Shown piece by piece: positions 50,081 through 59,444 of a stretch of 64,000 bases of DNA (position 1 is its first letter; every line of letters starts with the position of its first letter). The position numbers and the translations under genes are program-made. Below the pieces are notes generated by a model. The model did not search any database. It was not told where the DNA came from and saw only the letters and a program-made list of their open reading frames with translations. Source of the DNA: a virus; IMG/VR virus record IMGVR_UViG_3300020198_000006, positions 30,152 through 94,151 of that record; one strand, 5' to 3'.

Positions 50081-51676
50081 ATGAAATTTAACGATTTACT
50101 ATTCGACATCGTAACGGAAGAGTTCCAAAACAAAAAAATCCTGAATACCATGTTGTTAAAATGGTATGGACATGAATCAACGGAAGAACAAAGAAATGAG
50201 TGCGAGTTTTTAATTTCTAGTTTTTTTAAGGTTAAAGAAAGATTTAAACCCGAACTACCTGAAGTTAGAACCTTTTTAAACAGATTCCCCGAATTTAAGG
50301 TTGAGAATCTAAAGAATGTTTTAGAATATACACTACAACAGGTTAAGTTCATCGTTTCAGAGTACTTTGAACTACCCAATAAAGATAAAGTAGATGACAA
50401 TACTCCTGAAATTTTTATGGGTAGGAATTTACCCCCAACTCCAGAAAGAGTTACTGCGTCAAAAGATTTATGGTTTAAAGAGACCGATAATTTAATGGTA
50501 AACGAACCAGGTTTTAGAGTTTATAAAATTAGAAATAGAGCCGATTCAATTAATTGGGGGTACTATAACGGGTACTTATCTCAAAATCCTCCATATTCAA
50601 ATAGCGGAAAAAGTCATATGCAATGGTGTACAACGAGACACGTAACTGAAAGTAATCTATATGCGGGATATAGGAATAGAAGAACTTTTTATTTTGTAAT
50701 TGATGAAAGTAAAAATCCCGACATTGAAAAAAACCTTTCTCTAAGTCAATATTACATTTCTGCACTACAAGCCTCCGACGATAGTCCAACTGGATTTAGA
50801 ATTACAACAATCTTAAATGATGGCTCAGACCGCGTTATAAGTACTGATGAATTAACTCAAATATATCCTAAGTTATATAACGATTTAGAGAAATTAACAA
50901 AAGTAAAATACGACCAATCGGAACTTGGTGAAATTACTGACGATTTGGATAGGGTTGATGAGAGAGAGGGTAATGATTTTGCATTTTGGAGAGTAAATAC
51001 TACTCTTAAAAAGAGATACATAGATGCTCAACGAACTATTGTTAATCCTAAGTCGTGGGAAACTATGAATGATGGTCTTAAACAATCATACATTGATTAC
51101 ACAGAAAAACGAAACGCAATTGAAAGGTTTTCAACCATGGACTTGTTGAACAAAATTAAATCAATTCCATCTGATAAGCGTAGTTTAGATGCCAAACTAC
51201 AAAAACTTGGTTATAGCGAAGGCTCCGCTTACTTGTTTACTAAAATATTCCAAACCAATTTTCAAGTCTTGAGAACGAGTATGGATTTCCCGAGTGTTAA
51301 GATTTTCGAATCAAGAACAGGGAATAGTGTGGTGGGAATTTTTGATGAATCTAAAGGTGAATGGTGTAAAGCACCAAATGGTGCAGAATACCTGCCCGAA
51401 TATATACATATAAATACACAAACGGAAAAAGGTAAAGATATGGTTAATTATTTGGTTGACGTTTATAGTAAGTCAATGAATCCTACAGATGATTCATTCT
51501 ATATAGTATATCCTATTACTGATGAAAATTATCAGCATCAATATATGGGTCACTTCCTGTCTGCAAGTTCATGGAAAAAATTTAGTGAATCGATGTTAAA
51601 AAAACCAAATGACCATGAAGAACCCGTAACGATTGATAGGGCTAAAGAGTTCCAAGATATATATGAATTGGGATAA
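50081..51676 (+). CDS. Tagged protein of the WCT-motif family
   Basis: The 531-residue protein starts KFNDLLFDIVTEEFQNKKIL; VTE followed by E at residue 13 is a candidate cleavage site. A central block, KSHMQWCTTRHVTESNLYAG then RNRRTFYFVIDES, carries the WCTT motif shared with the gene at 57058 and, more distantly, with 55454. The conserved Cys and the following Tyr/Phe-rich strand suggest an enzyme fold, but no known catalytic set is complete. It is probably a large injected effector. The gene ends in a bidirectional terminator. Confidence 0.55.
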   Translation: MKFNDLLFDIVTEEFQNKKILNTMLLKWYGHESTEEQRNECEFLISSFFKVKERFKPELPEVRTFLNRFPEFKVENLKNVLEYTLQQVKFIVSEYFELPNKDKVDDNTPEIFMGRNLPPTPERVTASKDLWFKETDNLMVNEPGFRVYKIRNRADSINWGYYNGYLSQNPPYSNSGKSHMQWCTTRHVTESNLYAGYRNRRTFYFVIDESKNPDIEKNLSLSQYYISALQASDDSPTGFRITTILNDGSDRVISTDELTQIYPKLYNDLEKLTKVKYDQSELGEITDDLDRVDEREGNDFAFWRVNTTLKKRYIDAQRTIVNPKSWETMNDGLKQSYIDYTEKRNAIERFSTMDLLNKIKSIPSDKRSLDAKLQKLGYSEGSAYLFTKIFQTNFQVLRTSMDFPSVKIFESRTGNSVVGIFDESKGEWCKAPNGAEYLPEYIHINTQTEKGKDMVNYLVDVYSKSMNPTDDSFYIVYPITDENYQHQYMGHFLSASSWKKFSESMLKKPNDHEEPVTIDRAKEFQDIYELG

Positions 51677-51704
51677 AAATGGGGGGTTTTAAACCCCCCA
51701 TTTT
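51676..51704. terminator. Bidirectional intrinsic terminator
   Basis: AAAATGGGGGGTTT pairs with AAACCCCCCATTTT around a single T, between the convergent genes at 50081 and 51703. Confidence 0.85.
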
Positions 51705-52539
51705 ATTTAAGTAAATTGTAATATTCTTTAAAGTGTTTTAATCTATCAGATAAACCAATTGTACCACCATTAACACATTTGGTTACTGCAGTTACAGTTT
51801 CGTCTGATGCATCAACACATTTTCTTAAACAGTTCTTAGAGAAGAACCATGCGGCTGATAACAAAGGATATTTGGTTGCAACTAAATCAGGATTATTTAC
51901 GATGTCCTCGTTTATTGCCTTACCAAAGGCGGTATAATTGTCCTTTCCGGTCAACTGAATATATCCTCTACCACGAAACTTGAAACCTTCTTTTGTTGGT
52001 TCCGTACCATTACCCATTCTTCCACCATAAACTCTACTAGCAATTGCTTCAGGTTTTCTTTGATATTGTTCCGCCAATGTATCTGTTGGGAAATACTTAC
52101 CAAAAATCCCCCTAAGGCCTTTGGCGGAGTAATTTAGATTTTCCTGAGTCACTTTAAACCCACCACTTTCGTGTCCACATTGAGACAAGAAATGGGCTAA
52201 TTTTACAGGTGTATCAATACCGAACTTCGATGCGGTGTCGTGAATTTGAGATATAACCCCATCAGGAATATGACCCCCCAAATTCTGAAGTTTAAGCTGA
52301 CCAGCGTTAGCAATTGGGGATGGTTCAGTAATCACAGATGGTTGAGAACCAACACTTTCACTAAACATTTTATTCCACGTGCCATCACCAACCAAACCAT
52401 CTGCGGTTAATCCATTATCCGCTTGCCATTTTTTAACCGCGGTCTCTGTGACGGGACCAAATACCCCGTCGGTGCCTAATCCTAATTTGGCTTGGAGTTT
52501 TTTAACTTCCTCGCCACTTGAACCTACTTTAAGTAACAT
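51703..52539 (-). CDS. Endolysin: peptidoglycan-binding domain plus GH19 hydrolase
   Basis: This 278-residue protein degrades the host cell wall at lysis. Residues 3-60 are a PG_binding_1 domain (VKKLQAKLGLGTDGVFGPVT, then AVKKWQADNGLTADG). Residues about 80-278 are a GH19 chitinase-like lysozyme: LAHFLSQCGHESGGFKVTQE with the catalytic Glu, then FKFRGRGYIQLTGKDNY. No signal peptide is visible, so it needs a holin; a candidate lies at 24926. A TATTTATA box at 52560-52567 precedes it. Confidence 0.93.
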   Translation of the reverse strand: MLLKVGSSGEEVKKLQAKLGLGTDGVFGPVTETAVKKWQADNGLTADGLVGDGTWNKMFSESVGSQPSVITEPSPIANAGQLKLQNLGGHIPDGVISQIHDTASKFGIDTPVKLAHFLSQCGHESGGFKVTQENLNYSAKGLRGIFGKYFPTDTLAEQYQRKPEAIASRVYGGRMGNGTEPTKEGFKFRGRGYIQLTGKDNYTAFGKAINEDIVNNPDLVATKYPLLSAAWFFSKNCLRKCVDASDETVTAVTKCVNGGTIGLSDRLKHFKEYYNLLK

Positions 52540-52559
52540 AATTTTAGTTTTTTTTTTAC

Positions 52560-52567
52560 TATAAATA
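52560..52567 (-). promoter_or_regulatory. TATTTATA box before endolysin
   Basis: Coding-strand octamer 20 bases upstream of the endolysin ATG. Confidence 0.45.
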
Positions 52568-52589
52568 CTCCAAAATTTTTTAAATATTT

Positions 52590-52620
52590 TTTGGAATATT
52601 CGAAAATGTGCCTATATTTG
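52590..52620 (+). promoter_or_regulatory. Bacteroidota-type promoter
   Basis: TTTGG (52590-52594) and TATATTTG (52613-52620) with an 18-base spacer. The ATG of the CAP gene is five bases downstream, so the mRNA is nearly leaderless. Confidence 0.65.
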
Positions 52621-52624
52621 TGGT

Positions 52625-53176
52625 ATGAAAAAAAAGATACTCCTCCTATTGGTTCTGATACCTGTTTTAGGGTATTCACAACCCTCAGTAAATCGGGATT
52701 CACTCCTGTATTATTTTACAAAAATCATCAATGATTACAGGTCATCGAATGGTTTAGAGACCTTATCTATTGACACACATTTGAAATTGTTTACTGACGA
52801 GTGGTCAATGAAAATGGGTGAAATGAATCGTGTGGGTCATGGTGAAGGGTCTGAACATTTTAGGTACAGAGTTGCTTATAATGAAAAATTAAAAGTCCCT
52901 GGAGGTACAAAATTATTTGAAAATTGTACTGAATTAATGACACCAGATGTACCTATTTCGGTTTCAGTGCAATCATACCCCGAATTGATTCCATACATTA
53001 ACAGGTCATACGCAGGAAAACTTAACCAATACGAGTATGCATATTATGCATTTTTGATGTGGAAAAACTCACCTCCACACAATGGAACAATGTTGAGCCC
53101 ATATACTAAATATTTTTACCTGTCCCCATACAGGAAACACGGAAAGACGTTTTTATGTTACATTGCCAGAAGTTAA
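52625..53176 (+). CDS. Secreted CAP (SCP/PR1) domain protein
   Basis: The 183-residue protein has a signal peptide (KKKILLLLVLIPVLGYSQ) and a CAP domain: IINDYRSSNGLETLSIDTHL, GHGEGSEHFRYRVAY, ENCTEL and MWKNSPPHNGTMLSP, with His and Glu in the usual cavity positions. CAP proteins are extracellular, with lipid-binding or protease-like roles. It is expressed from a strong host-type promoter, so probably outside the late programme. Its role in infection is unknown. Confidence 0.8.
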   Translation: MKKKILLLLVLIPVLGYSQPSVNRDSLLYYFTKIINDYRSSNGLETLSIDTHLKLFTDEWSMKMGEMNRVGHGEGSEHFRYRVAYNEKLKVPGGTKLFENCTELMTPDVPISVSVQSYPELIPYINRSYAGKLNQYEYAYYAFLMWKNSPPHNGTMLSPYTKYFYLSPYRKHGKTFLCYIARS

Positions 53177-53178
53177 AA

Positions 53179-53186
53179 TATTTATT
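53179..53186 (+). promoter_or_regulatory. TATTTATT box
   Basis: Octamer three bases after the CAP stop and 12 bases before the ATG at 53199. Confidence 0.45.
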
Positions 53187-53198
53187 AAATAAACAATC

Positions 53199-53651
53199 AT
53201 GGCTAAGTTTATTATCACAGAAAAACAATACAACACCATCAAAAGAAACGTTAATGAAGACATTAACAATAATCGTTATGAAAGACGAGTAAGTACCGAT
53301 ATTGAAACTTACGGCGTGAAAATTAATGGTGAAGATATTGATTGGGCGGTTAGTGGTGAATTAAACTTAAATTATATAATTGAGATGGAACATAGAAGTT
53401 GGGGTGTTAAGGATGTAAGTCTATACGACATCCAAGGTCCATCTGAAATTGAAATCGACATCACCCCACAAGTTGAAGACGCTGAAGACATTACATTAAC
53501 ACTTCAATATGACTGGAGTAATGTTGAACGTGAGACAGAAACCGATAAGGGTATCATAAGTATTGGTTCTGAAATCACAATTAAATTAGGTAATAATGAA
53601 AATGGTGATGTGATTATTCAATCCATACATGTGCCGGTTTACGGAATTTAA
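53199..53651 (+). CDS. Tagged small protein (FIITEKQYNTIK)
   Basis: The 150-residue protein begins AKFIITEKQYNTIKRNVNED, a clear tag with ITE (residue 8) and VNE (residue 19) sites. The remainder is a beta-rich domain (GVKDVSLYDIQGPSEIEIDI, DITLTLQYDWSNVERE) without a known motif. It is probably packaged in the head and injected; its function is unknown. Confidence 0.6.
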   Translation: MAKFIITEKQYNTIKRNVNEDINNNRYERRVSTDIETYGVKINGEDIDWAVSGELNLNYIIEMEHRSWGVKDVSLYDIQGPSEIEIDITPQVEDAEDITLTLQYDWSNVERETETDKGIISIGSEITIKLGNNENGDVIIQSIHVPVYGI

Positions 53652-53811
53652 TTAATTCATTTTACAGATTGTGAGGTTTTTACTTTACACTTTGTAAAAT
53701 ATCCTTATACTTATTATTAGACCTTGTGGTTGAATCGGATGTGTCCTTGTGACATTTGAGTTGGAATTGATACCAACGAAATCGGGTTCAAATACAAAAA
53801 AAAATAAGGAT

Positions 53812-54624
53812 ATGAATTACACAACCTCAATTAGGTATGCTGTACCTCAATCTTTCATTACTAAGAGTAAACAAAGATTAAAACAGCACATTGATACCGT
53901 TTATCTTAACAACGGTGACGAGTTCGAAATCGAACTTTATAATCCCACACAAAATAAAGTTTTAGCAAAAATTGAACTAAATGGTACATCCATTGGTAAC
54001 GGTATTGTACTCCGTCCAGGTGAAAGAGTGTTCTTAGAACGATACTTTGATGATGCTAAAAAGTTTTTATTTGAAACTTATCTGGTAAATGGGGATAACG
54101 AAGAAGTACAACATGCAATTGCCAAAAATGGTGATGTGGTGGTTAAATTCTTCGATGAAATAAAACCACAAACATATAGTTCACCATTTATCTTAAGCGG
54201 TTCCAATACAGTTACATGGACTAACGTAACGACGACAGGTGGATATGGTTTCCCAACATGCACCAATGATTACAATTCCCAGTATTTTACAAATACAAGT
54301 GCGGTTGGTGGGAGTTTTGAGGGAACAATTACCACACCAAATTGTTCTTATAACACCAATAATGTTTTTCGTAAAGAAAAAACAAGTGAAGTAAGACATC
54401 TTGAAACCGGTAGAGTTGAGAAAGGTTCTAATTCGAATCAAACATTTACATATGATAGTTCGAGTTTTAATTCTTACCCGACTAAAACCAATTGGTGGAA
54501 AATAAAACCAAACTCAACTAAAGTATTGGTTCGAGAAGATTTGGTTGTTTACTGTACCGAATGTGGTTCAAAACGTAAAAAAGACAACCATAGGTTCTGT
54601 CCACACTGCGGAACAAAATTCTAA
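53812..54624 (+). CDS. Protein with C-terminal zinc ribbon
   Basis: The start at 53812 (NYTTSIRYAVPQSF after Met) follows AAGGAT and is preferred over a GTG 63 bases upstream. Residues 20-110 form a beta sandwich-like region (FEIELYNPTQNKVLAKIELN, ...LRPGERVFLERYFD). The last 25 residues are a double CxxC zinc ribbon (YCTECGSKRKKD, FCPHCGTKF). It resembles proteins of large viruses that pair such a sandwich with a ribbon. Bases 53652-53811 carry no gene. Confidence 0.6.
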   Translation: MNYTTSIRYAVPQSFITKSKQRLKQHIDTVYLNNGDEFEIELYNPTQNKVLAKIELNGTSIGNGIVLRPGERVFLERYFDDAKKFLFETYLVNGDNEEVQHAIAKNGDVVVKFFDEIKPQTYSSPFILSGSNTVTWTNVTTTGGYGFPTCTNDYNSQYFTNTSAVGGSFEGTITTPNCSYNTNNVFRKEKTSEVRHLETGRVEKGSNSNQTFTYDSSSFNSYPTKTNWWKIKPNSTKVLVREDLVVYCTECGSKRKKDNHRFCPHCGTKF

Positions 54625-54645
54625 AATAAACTAATCACAATGTCA

Positions 54646-55467
54646 TTAAAATGAACCCAATTGTGTTATAACCATTTGTCCAACATTTTTAAGTGAACCC
54701 CAATGGGTTGAAGAGTTTGATGATGATGCCCCTTGAACAATTCCTTGACCTCTTCCTGAACCATTACCAACAAAAATATTTTTACGTGGTACCCCATTTG
54801 AAACCGCATTGTTTACAATAATAGTTGTTCTTTGACTTGCACCATATGGTTCAATAACATAAATGTTTTTGACATCCACATTTGGGTCATTTGATATTGC
54901 GGCCGCTTTAGACGCACCGGCACTAAACATAAACACGGGTATATTAGGATTCTGACTTAAAAAGTCTTTGATTATTGAGATATCCGTATTGTATGTAAAA
55001 CCTTTTACATTCTTATCTTTACCAAAACCACTTTTGAATAAAGAAACTTGAGCGTCTATTTTGTAATCACCCGGTCTGTAGTCTAATCCGCCAATTAATA
55101 CGGCATCATACTCTGAATTATTTTTTAATTTGATTGTGTTGGGTTCGTCACCCAATTTGATATCAATTGATTCGGATAATTTAAATTGTACGGGGATAGA
55201 TTTTATATCAGAAATAGTGATATTTTTTAAACCCATTCCGTGTGATATTGGTGCAAAAACACCTTGCATAAATAAAAACTGAAAATAATAGAATAAATAA
55301 TTTTTGTCTATCATGTCTTTATATTCGTCTTTAATCTTGACTCCTATGTTCTCCTCATAGAATTCTTTTAATGGTTTCCCGACACTTTTTTCGGAACCCT
55401 TTCTCTGTAGCCAAAAATCTGCTTCAGGAAAGCTAGTTTTGAATATGCAAATATCACCTAATTTCAT
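54646..55467 (-). CDS. Hypothetical protein, hydrolase-like C-terminal half
   Basis: The 273-residue protein has an N-terminal domain (DICIFKTSFPEADFWLQRKG, then LFYYFQFLFMQGVFAPISHG) of unknown kind. The C-terminal domain has an alpha/beta layout: AVLIGGLDYRPGDYKIDAQV, IPVFMFSAGASKAAAI, IYVIEPYGASQRT. FSAGAS recalls a nucleophile elbow, but the exact GxSxG is not met. Its start overlaps the next gene by 14 bases. Function uncertain. Confidence 0.5.
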   Translation of the reverse strand: MKLGDICIFKTSFPEADFWLQRKGSEKSVGKPLKEFYEENIGVKIKDEYKDMIDKNYLFYYFQFLFMQGVFAPISHGMGLKNITISDIKSIPVQFKLSESIDIKLGDEPNTIKLKNNSEYDAVLIGGLDYRPGDYKIDAQVSLFKSGFGKDKNVKGFTYNTDISIIKDFLSQNPNIPVFMFSAGASKAAAISNDPNVDVKNIYVIEPYGASQRTTIIVNNAVSNGVPRKNIFVGNGSGRGQGIVQGASSSNSSTHWGSLKNVGQMVITQLGSF

Positions 55468-57058
55468 TTAATCTGTCGTTTAACATTGAATTAAAATCTT
55501 CCTCATCAATATCGGGTGACCATCTATCATCAATATAGAATCTTGGTTTTTCGTAATATTCACCCATAATCTCATCAAATATACAATGGTAATTTGTCTC
55601 ACCACAATTTTCAAAATATGAATCTAAATCATCGTCATTAATACCCTGATTATCTATTACTTCTTGTAAATCTACTCTTATTGTTGCACCAGTATCATCC
55701 AACTTTAAAACGTCTCCATACTCACTAAGAGCGCTTTTGAGTTGCTTAATCGCATAATTATAGTAACTACTATTTGCAGAATCGTTATATGCGGAAGCGA
55801 TTGAGTTTCTAATTTGATAATCATCATCATACTGACTGAGTAAACCTTCTAAGGATTCTTCGGGGTCAAAATCGTCACCCGCTATTTGTTTAATAATATC
55901 AATTATTTTTTGTGTGTTTTCCTTGTTTGTATAATACCTCAATCCGCCAGGCCAATCATCATAATAATCAATCAAATCCCACATATCTCCCGATAATAGG
56001 GTTTCAATAAAATATATTTTTTTTGTGTATCCATTTTTGTCTTTTGATTGGTAAGTTACCCAATCCCCATCAACATAGTTTCCAACAGAATTAGCATCTA
56101 TTTGCAAATCAATTACCATATTTGGTTCTTCAAAATCGGCAATACCCATTTTAGTGAGAAGTCTTTTAGATGACCTTGAATTAAATAATTCAGGACGAGC
56201 ACCATATAATTTTTTTACTTCAGGTTCCGATAAATCTGATATTTTGAAATCGGATTCACTACCATGTTCTGAACCAAACCCTGTAATTGTTTTAACATTT
56301 GTAATTAAATCTATTACATACGGATGAAATTCCTCTTTTGGTTTTGAATTTTTTGGTCCTTTAAGTTGATAAATAATACCATCTGTTTTACCCACCGCAG
56401 CGGTTAAATGACTTTTATTTATTGTATATTTTTGATTGTATTTTTTGTTTTCTCTAAGTGAATAAATTGTATTATTATCATTTGTTCTACCACAATGACC
56501 CATTCTGCCACATTCTTCTTTTGAATTGTTTGTTTCCAAATCAACCCAATAAAACCCTATACCGTCTTTTCTATAGTCACGTAAAACTTTTTTATTCTCA
56601 TTATAATTAATTGCTCCCTGACCCACATCTAAACTATTGTGCCAATTTCTTGATTCTAGATATAGGTTCTCAAACTTTTTATCCTTCCATTGACCAAGAT
56701 TACCATTCAAACCAACTCTAATCCAATCCATAACTTCGGTTATTGATTGAACATGTTCACCACCTAAACCATTCATTTTTTTTAATCTACCTATACCCCA
56801 ACTCATTCTATACTTTATATCAGTATTCCACTTAGTTCTCGCTTTATTTTCCTCTTCCTCGGGAATTGCTGCCATCATATGTTCAAAGTTTTGTTGACCC
56901 ACATATTCAAGAAATTTATTAGCCATCCATACAGATAGTGGACCACACACCCTATTAAAATCTTTAGCAACTTCTTGATTCAAACCTAACTTATCCACTA
57001 AGATACTCGTCTTATTGGATTCAATTATTAATTCTTCAATTAGGTTTATTATTTTCAT
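55454..57058 (-). CDS. Tagged protein, HCGR-motif relative of the WCT family
   Basis: The 534-residue protein starts KIINLIEELIIESNKTSILV; LIE and IIE followed by S are candidate cleavage sites. GRMGHCGRTNDNNTIYSLRE at about residue 187-206 has the position and surroundings of the WCTT motif of the proteins at 50081 and 57058. A conserved block, FHPYVIDLITNVKTITGFGS, follows. The C-terminal part is acidic and Asp/Tyr-rich. Its start is the first base after the neighbouring gene's stop overlap. It is probably an injected protein of unknown activity. Confidence 0.5.
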   Translation of the reverse strand: MKIINLIEELIIESNKTSILVDKLGLNQEVAKDFNRVCGPLSVWMANKFLEYVGQQNFEHMMAAIPEEEENKARTKWNTDIKYRMSWGIGRLKKMNGLGGEHVQSITEVMDWIRVGLNGNLGQWKDKKFENLYLESRNWHNSLDVGQGAINYNENKKVLRDYRKDGIGFYWVDLETNNSKEECGRMGHCGRTNDNNTIYSLRENKKYNQKYTINKSHLTAAVGKTDGIIYQLKGPKNSKPKEEFHPYVIDLITNVKTITGFGSEHGSESDFKISDLSEPEVKKLYGARPELFNSRSSKRLLTKMGIADFEEPNMVIDLQIDANSVGNYVDGDWVTYQSKDKNGYTKKIYFIETLLSGDMWDLIDYYDDWPGGLRYYTNKENTQKIIDIIKQIAGDDFDPEESLEGLLSQYDDDYQIRNSIASAYNDSANSSYYNYAIKQLKSALSEYGDVLKLDDTGATIRVDLQEVIDNQGINDDDLDSYFENCGETNYHCIFDEIMGEYYEKPRFYIDDRWSPDIDEEDFNSMLNDRLNEIR

Positions 57059-58878
57059 TACAGAAGATTTTTAATACTGAGTATTGACTCAAATAACTTA
57101 TAATTACTTGCATATGATGCAAGATTCTCAACCTTAATCGGTCCTCTAAATGATTCTCCTGTTTTTTTATTATTAAAAATAATATCTATTGATTCTTTAT
57201 CACAATCAATTTTTAATGATGGTAATTTTAAAATAAATTCATCATTTTCTAAAAATGTACTTCCTTTAAAAATATTTTTAACCACATTGTTTAGAGTAAG
57301 TCTTAATTCTGTACATCTTTTTACCCCCTCAAAGTTCTCAAATCTTTTATCGAAATACTCCTCTATATCTTTTTTTAAATCATCATAATTTACACCAACA
57401 TCATTAAAATCCCAAATTCCTTCATAATCATAATCTATTTTATAGTGTTTAATATATTCTTCTAGTACATCTATTATTTTATATTCATTCCCGTCGATTT
57501 TTTTTATACCACTTTTAGCTAAAAACAATAAAAAATATGAAGTACTAACAACCACATTGGTATCGCCTCTATAGATGTTTCCAAAAGATATATATTTTTC
57601 TATTGCATCAACCTCTTCACCTGCTCTACTCTCAAATGCATCCGTGTTTTTTCTTACATAAGCTTCGCTGTATGTATCCCACATCGAACTATTGTTAGTA
57701 AAATCATCCAAATGGTCGCTTTTGAACTGCTCATAGGTTGTATACCCAAACAATGATTTTAATTGTGATGATTGGTCCTGATAATATGCTTCAAAAAAAT
57801 ATTTCAATGTATCATTAATATACTCTGTATCCTCATTACCCATTCTATCCCACAACACATCATAACCACTATTTGCTTCGGATTGATAATATGATAGTGT
57901 GTTTTGTGTTTGTTCTAACTGACCACTCAATGAATTTTCTAAAGTTATTTCAATATCATTTTTATTTAATTCATAATTTTCAATTTCTTCATCCGTCAAT
58001 AAACTATTTAATAAGTCTTCATCTTGCGAAATCAAAGCACTTATTAATGGATTATCTTTTGAAGATAAACTAAGAAGTTTACCAACTATTAATCTAACAT
58101 CATCATCGTCTAAGGCACTTAATCTACCAATTTGTAATTTAACATCATCTTCCGATACGTTATTGCTAATAAGAGATGGAAAGAAAAAGTTCTTTATATC
58201 TGTATTATTTTCTAAAAATTCGGAAACACCAATTAACTTATCATCTCTGTCCATGTATTGTTTTGATTCAAAATGAAATTGGTATTTTTCATTAACATCG
58301 GAATTTGATATAATAATATATAATGAACCTTGATTATGATATCGACTAAATAAATTACCCCTATCTTTATGTTTTGGATTTAATGATTCTGGTCCCCACG
58401 TTGTGCACCACTCGGTATTAACACCTAAATAACACGATGCCTTTTCTGTTAATGGAACAAATATTGACCATTTTTCATTTTGAAAAACTTTTTTATATTC
58501 TTTTTCATTTAACGAGGACAATATTGAACCGAGGTCTTTTGTGTCCTTTGCATAATAGCCCTTAACCAAATCATATAAATCAGTTAAAGATTTTACCTTG
58601 TTTGAATCTATTGATATGTTATGTTTGTATATATAGTCAAGGTATTCTTTTGCTCTTGGTAAATCCTCAAGTTTTAAACCTTTCTTCCTATATAAACCAA
58701 TTAATAGTTTTGCGTACTTGCCAATTCTTTTTAAACCTGATTCATTGGAAATAGAAACCGGGTCCGCCATAACGATTTGATTAAATTCATCTCTTGGAAT
58801 GTCCTTGTAGTATGAATTATATATCTCGTCAGGAGCGGCCTCCAATATTATAGATTCAATTAAATTTAATATTTTCAT
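57058..58878 (-). CDS. Tagged protein of the WCT-motif family
   Basis: The 606-residue protein starts KILNLIESIILEAAPDEIYN; LIE and ILE followed by A are candidate sites. The motif LGVNTEWCTTWGPES (about residues 174-188) is followed by GSLYIIISNSDVNEKYQFHF. These segments recur in phage proteins of unknown function. The C-terminal half is acidic and helical. It overlaps the neighbours at both ends by one to four bases, forming an operon 59417-54646. Confidence 0.55.
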   Translation of the reverse strand: MKILNLIESIILEAAPDEIYNSYYKDIPRDEFNQIVMADPVSISNESGLKRIGKYAKLLIGLYRKKGLKLEDLPRAKEYLDYIYKHNISIDSNKVKSLTDLYDLVKGYYAKDTKDLGSILSSLNEKEYKKVFQNEKWSIFVPLTEKASCYLGVNTEWCTTWGPESLNPKHKDRGNLFSRYHNQGSLYIIISNSDVNEKYQFHFESKQYMDRDDKLIGVSEFLENNTDIKNFFFPSLISNNVSEDDVKLQIGRLSALDDDDVRLIVGKLLSLSSKDNPLISALISQDEDLLNSLLTDEEIENYELNKNDIEITLENSLSGQLEQTQNTLSYYQSEANSGYDVLWDRMGNEDTEYINDTLKYFFEAYYQDQSSQLKSLFGYTTYEQFKSDHLDDFTNNSSMWDTYSEAYVRKNTDAFESRAGEEVDAIEKYISFGNIYRGDTNVVVSTSYFLLFLAKSGIKKIDGNEYKIIDVLEEYIKHYKIDYDYEGIWDFNDVGVNYDDLKKDIEEYFDKRFENFEGVKRCTELRLTLNNVVKNIFKGSTFLENDEFILKLPSLKIDCDKESIDIIFNNKKTGESFRGPIKVENLASYASNYKLFESILSIKNLL

Positions 58879-59417
58879 TTTTGTAATTGGGGTGGAACCA
58901 TCGGTTTTACATATGTATTATCTCTTTGTGCTTGATATTGATATTGATTTTGATATTGATATTGTTGAATCGTTGGTGTGGGCTCGGGTGTTTTAATTTG
59001 TGCCACAAATTGTTTATTTAGGTTATCTATTGAGGATTTCCATTTTGGATTTGTAGATAAATCAAATTCCCTATTCGTAGCTACATTTTTAGCGTACCAT
59101 TTTCCATCTTTGTAACCATATACATAAGCTTTGTCACCAGGATAATTGTATTTGTAGTCAACACCGAATTTACTTGTTGTGGTTGTACTTGTTGTAGTTG
59201 TTGTTGTACCTGTTGTTGACCCCATTTTAAGTTTACCTTGTTGAATTAATTGTTTTGCGGCATCATCCGTGATAGTCCCAAAACCCGCATCAAGTGCCGC
59301 TTGTTGTTGTGGTGTTATTCCTTGTGAACCCGTTGAGGGTGGAGAAGTCTGTTCAGCGATTACTAACATAGCTATTTTTACTAAGTCAGATTCTTTTAAT
59401 TTGATAATTTTTTTCAT
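58875..59417 (-). CDS. Tagged protein with Thr linker and YQYQ repeats
   Basis: The 180-residue protein starts KKIIKLKESDLVKIAMLVIA with VIAE followed by Q, a close copy of the T4 internal-protein cleavage site (IAE). A Thr/Ser repeat linker (about residues 65-82) and a small domain (KAYVYGYKDGKWYAKNVATN) follow, then a Gln/Tyr repeat (QYQYQNQYQYQ) near the end. A TATTTATA box is at 59437-59444. It is probably a packaged protein. Confidence 0.6.
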   Translation of the reverse strand: MKKIIKLKESDLVKIAMLVIAEQTSPPSTGSQGITPQQQAALDAGFGTITDDAAKQLIQQGKLKMGSTTGTTTTTTSTTTTSKFGVDYKYNYPGDKAYVYGYKDGKWYAKNVATNREFDLSTNPKWKSSIDNLNKQFVAQIKTPEPTPTIQQYQYQNQYQYQAQRDNTYVKPMVPPQLQK

Positions 59418-59436
59418 TTAGTAATATATTAACATC

Positions 59437-59444
59437 TATAAATA
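59437..59444 (-). promoter_or_regulatory. TATTTATA box
   Basis: Coding-strand octamer 19 bases before the ATG at 59417. Confidence 0.45.
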
